From Gammaproteobacteria bacterium UBA2965 (GTDB taxonomy: Bacteria; Pseudomonadota; Gammaproteobacteria; Pseudomonadales; Azotimanducaceae): a stretch of 34,041 nt of DNA. Of the stretch, positions 33,934 to 34,041 are shown piece after piece. A program made the translations under genes and the position numbers. Below the pieces are notes generated by a model. That model was given only the letters and a program-made list of their open reading frames with translations, searched no databases and was not told where the DNA came from. The stretch is from positions 1 through 34,041 of the forward strand of contig DEBD01000042.1 in assembly GCA_002348385.1 (NCBI GenBank), read 5' to 3'. How positions within the stretch are numbered: the first letter of the stretch is position 1; each line of letters starts with the position of its first letter.

Positions 33934-34041
33934 TCAGCTACCCCATATTTCGACGCCATAAAATCGAGCGACCCCGTGGGAGTTGCCTTTTTGTATGGTG
34001 ACGTAACGGCCGCTAGCCTCATTGATCTGGCAGGTTTTCAG
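33934..34041 (-). CDS. C-terminal end of a gene cut by the window edge
   Basis: The last 35 codons and TGA of a frame that is open to the window edge: it reads CQINEASGRYVTIQKGN and then GVARFYGVEIWGS, beta-strand-like. Another minus frame (33825-34022) is open over the same bases and continues beyond the stop with protein-like sequence (GNSSLMIRASHNYV), so a frameshift is possible. Function unknown. Confidence 0.4.
   Translation of the reverse strand: MKTCQINEASGRYVTIQKGNSHGVARFYGVEIWGS

Noticed and set aside
1..34041. CRISPR arrays, insertion sequences, prophage genes, restriction systems
   Set aside because: I looked for regular spaced repeats, transposases, integrases and defence gene motifs and saw none.

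Overview
The window looks like a chromosomal segment of a free-living gammaproteobacterium, probably marine or environmental and possibly from a metagenome-assembled genome. The evidence is the house-keeping set: gltX with a linked tRNA-Ala(GGC), lpxC, dusA, hrpA, and the dnaX-ybaB-recR-rnd-ycgL-ycgN order. The core genes are GC-rich with GC-rich third codon positions. I cannot name a family or genus from sequence alone. Most genes lie on the minus strand.

Layout. (1) 1-3.8 kb: the 3' part of the window's first minus-strand gene (CaiB/BaiF CoA-transferase), divergent from a plus-strand pair made of an SbcD-like metallophosphoesterase and a CocE-type secreted lipoprotein hydrolase. These two end in the same 30-residue tail, encoded by a direct repeat that also covers both following start codons. 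(2) 3.75-5.86 kb: an AT-richer CotH-kinase-like lipoprotein, next to tRNA-Ala(GGC). (3) 6.2-9.2 kb: gltX, a decayed interval with gene fragments, and lpxC with an unusual start. (4) 9.3-11.4 kb: two unrelated sulfotransferases. (5) 11.5-14.6 kb: dusA and a TerB-like gene, convergent with a STAS protein and a PP2C phosphatase with a degenerate receiver (HsbA/HsbR-like partner switching). (6) 14.8-16.8 kb: a three-gene hvfABC/bufABC operon, i.e. a secreted DUF2282 precursor, a DUF692 multinuclear iron oxidase and a DUF2063 partner. This is a metal-related RiPP system of the bufferin type, with a possible ECF-sigma promoter. (7) 17-22.8 kb: moxR, a VWA gene and hrpA. (8) 22.9-27.6 kb: a tightly overlapping operon dnaX-ybaB-recR-rnd-ycgL-ycgN-membrane protein. 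(9) 27.6-32.6 kb: a glycerophosphodiesterase, a PQQ dehydrogenase with an N-terminal haem c domain, an EthD-like protein, an NTF2-like protein and an alpha/beta hydrolase, which look like a small catabolic cluster. (10) 32.9-34 kb: AT-richer DNA with two small exported proteins of unknown function and a truncated gene at the edge.

The most interesting items are the bufferin-type operon, the shared-tail repeat that records an old duplication and deletion at 1.7-3.8 kb, the receiver-less phosphatase/STAS pair, and the fused cytochrome-PQQ dehydrogenase cluster. None is proven to be a new system from sequence alone.
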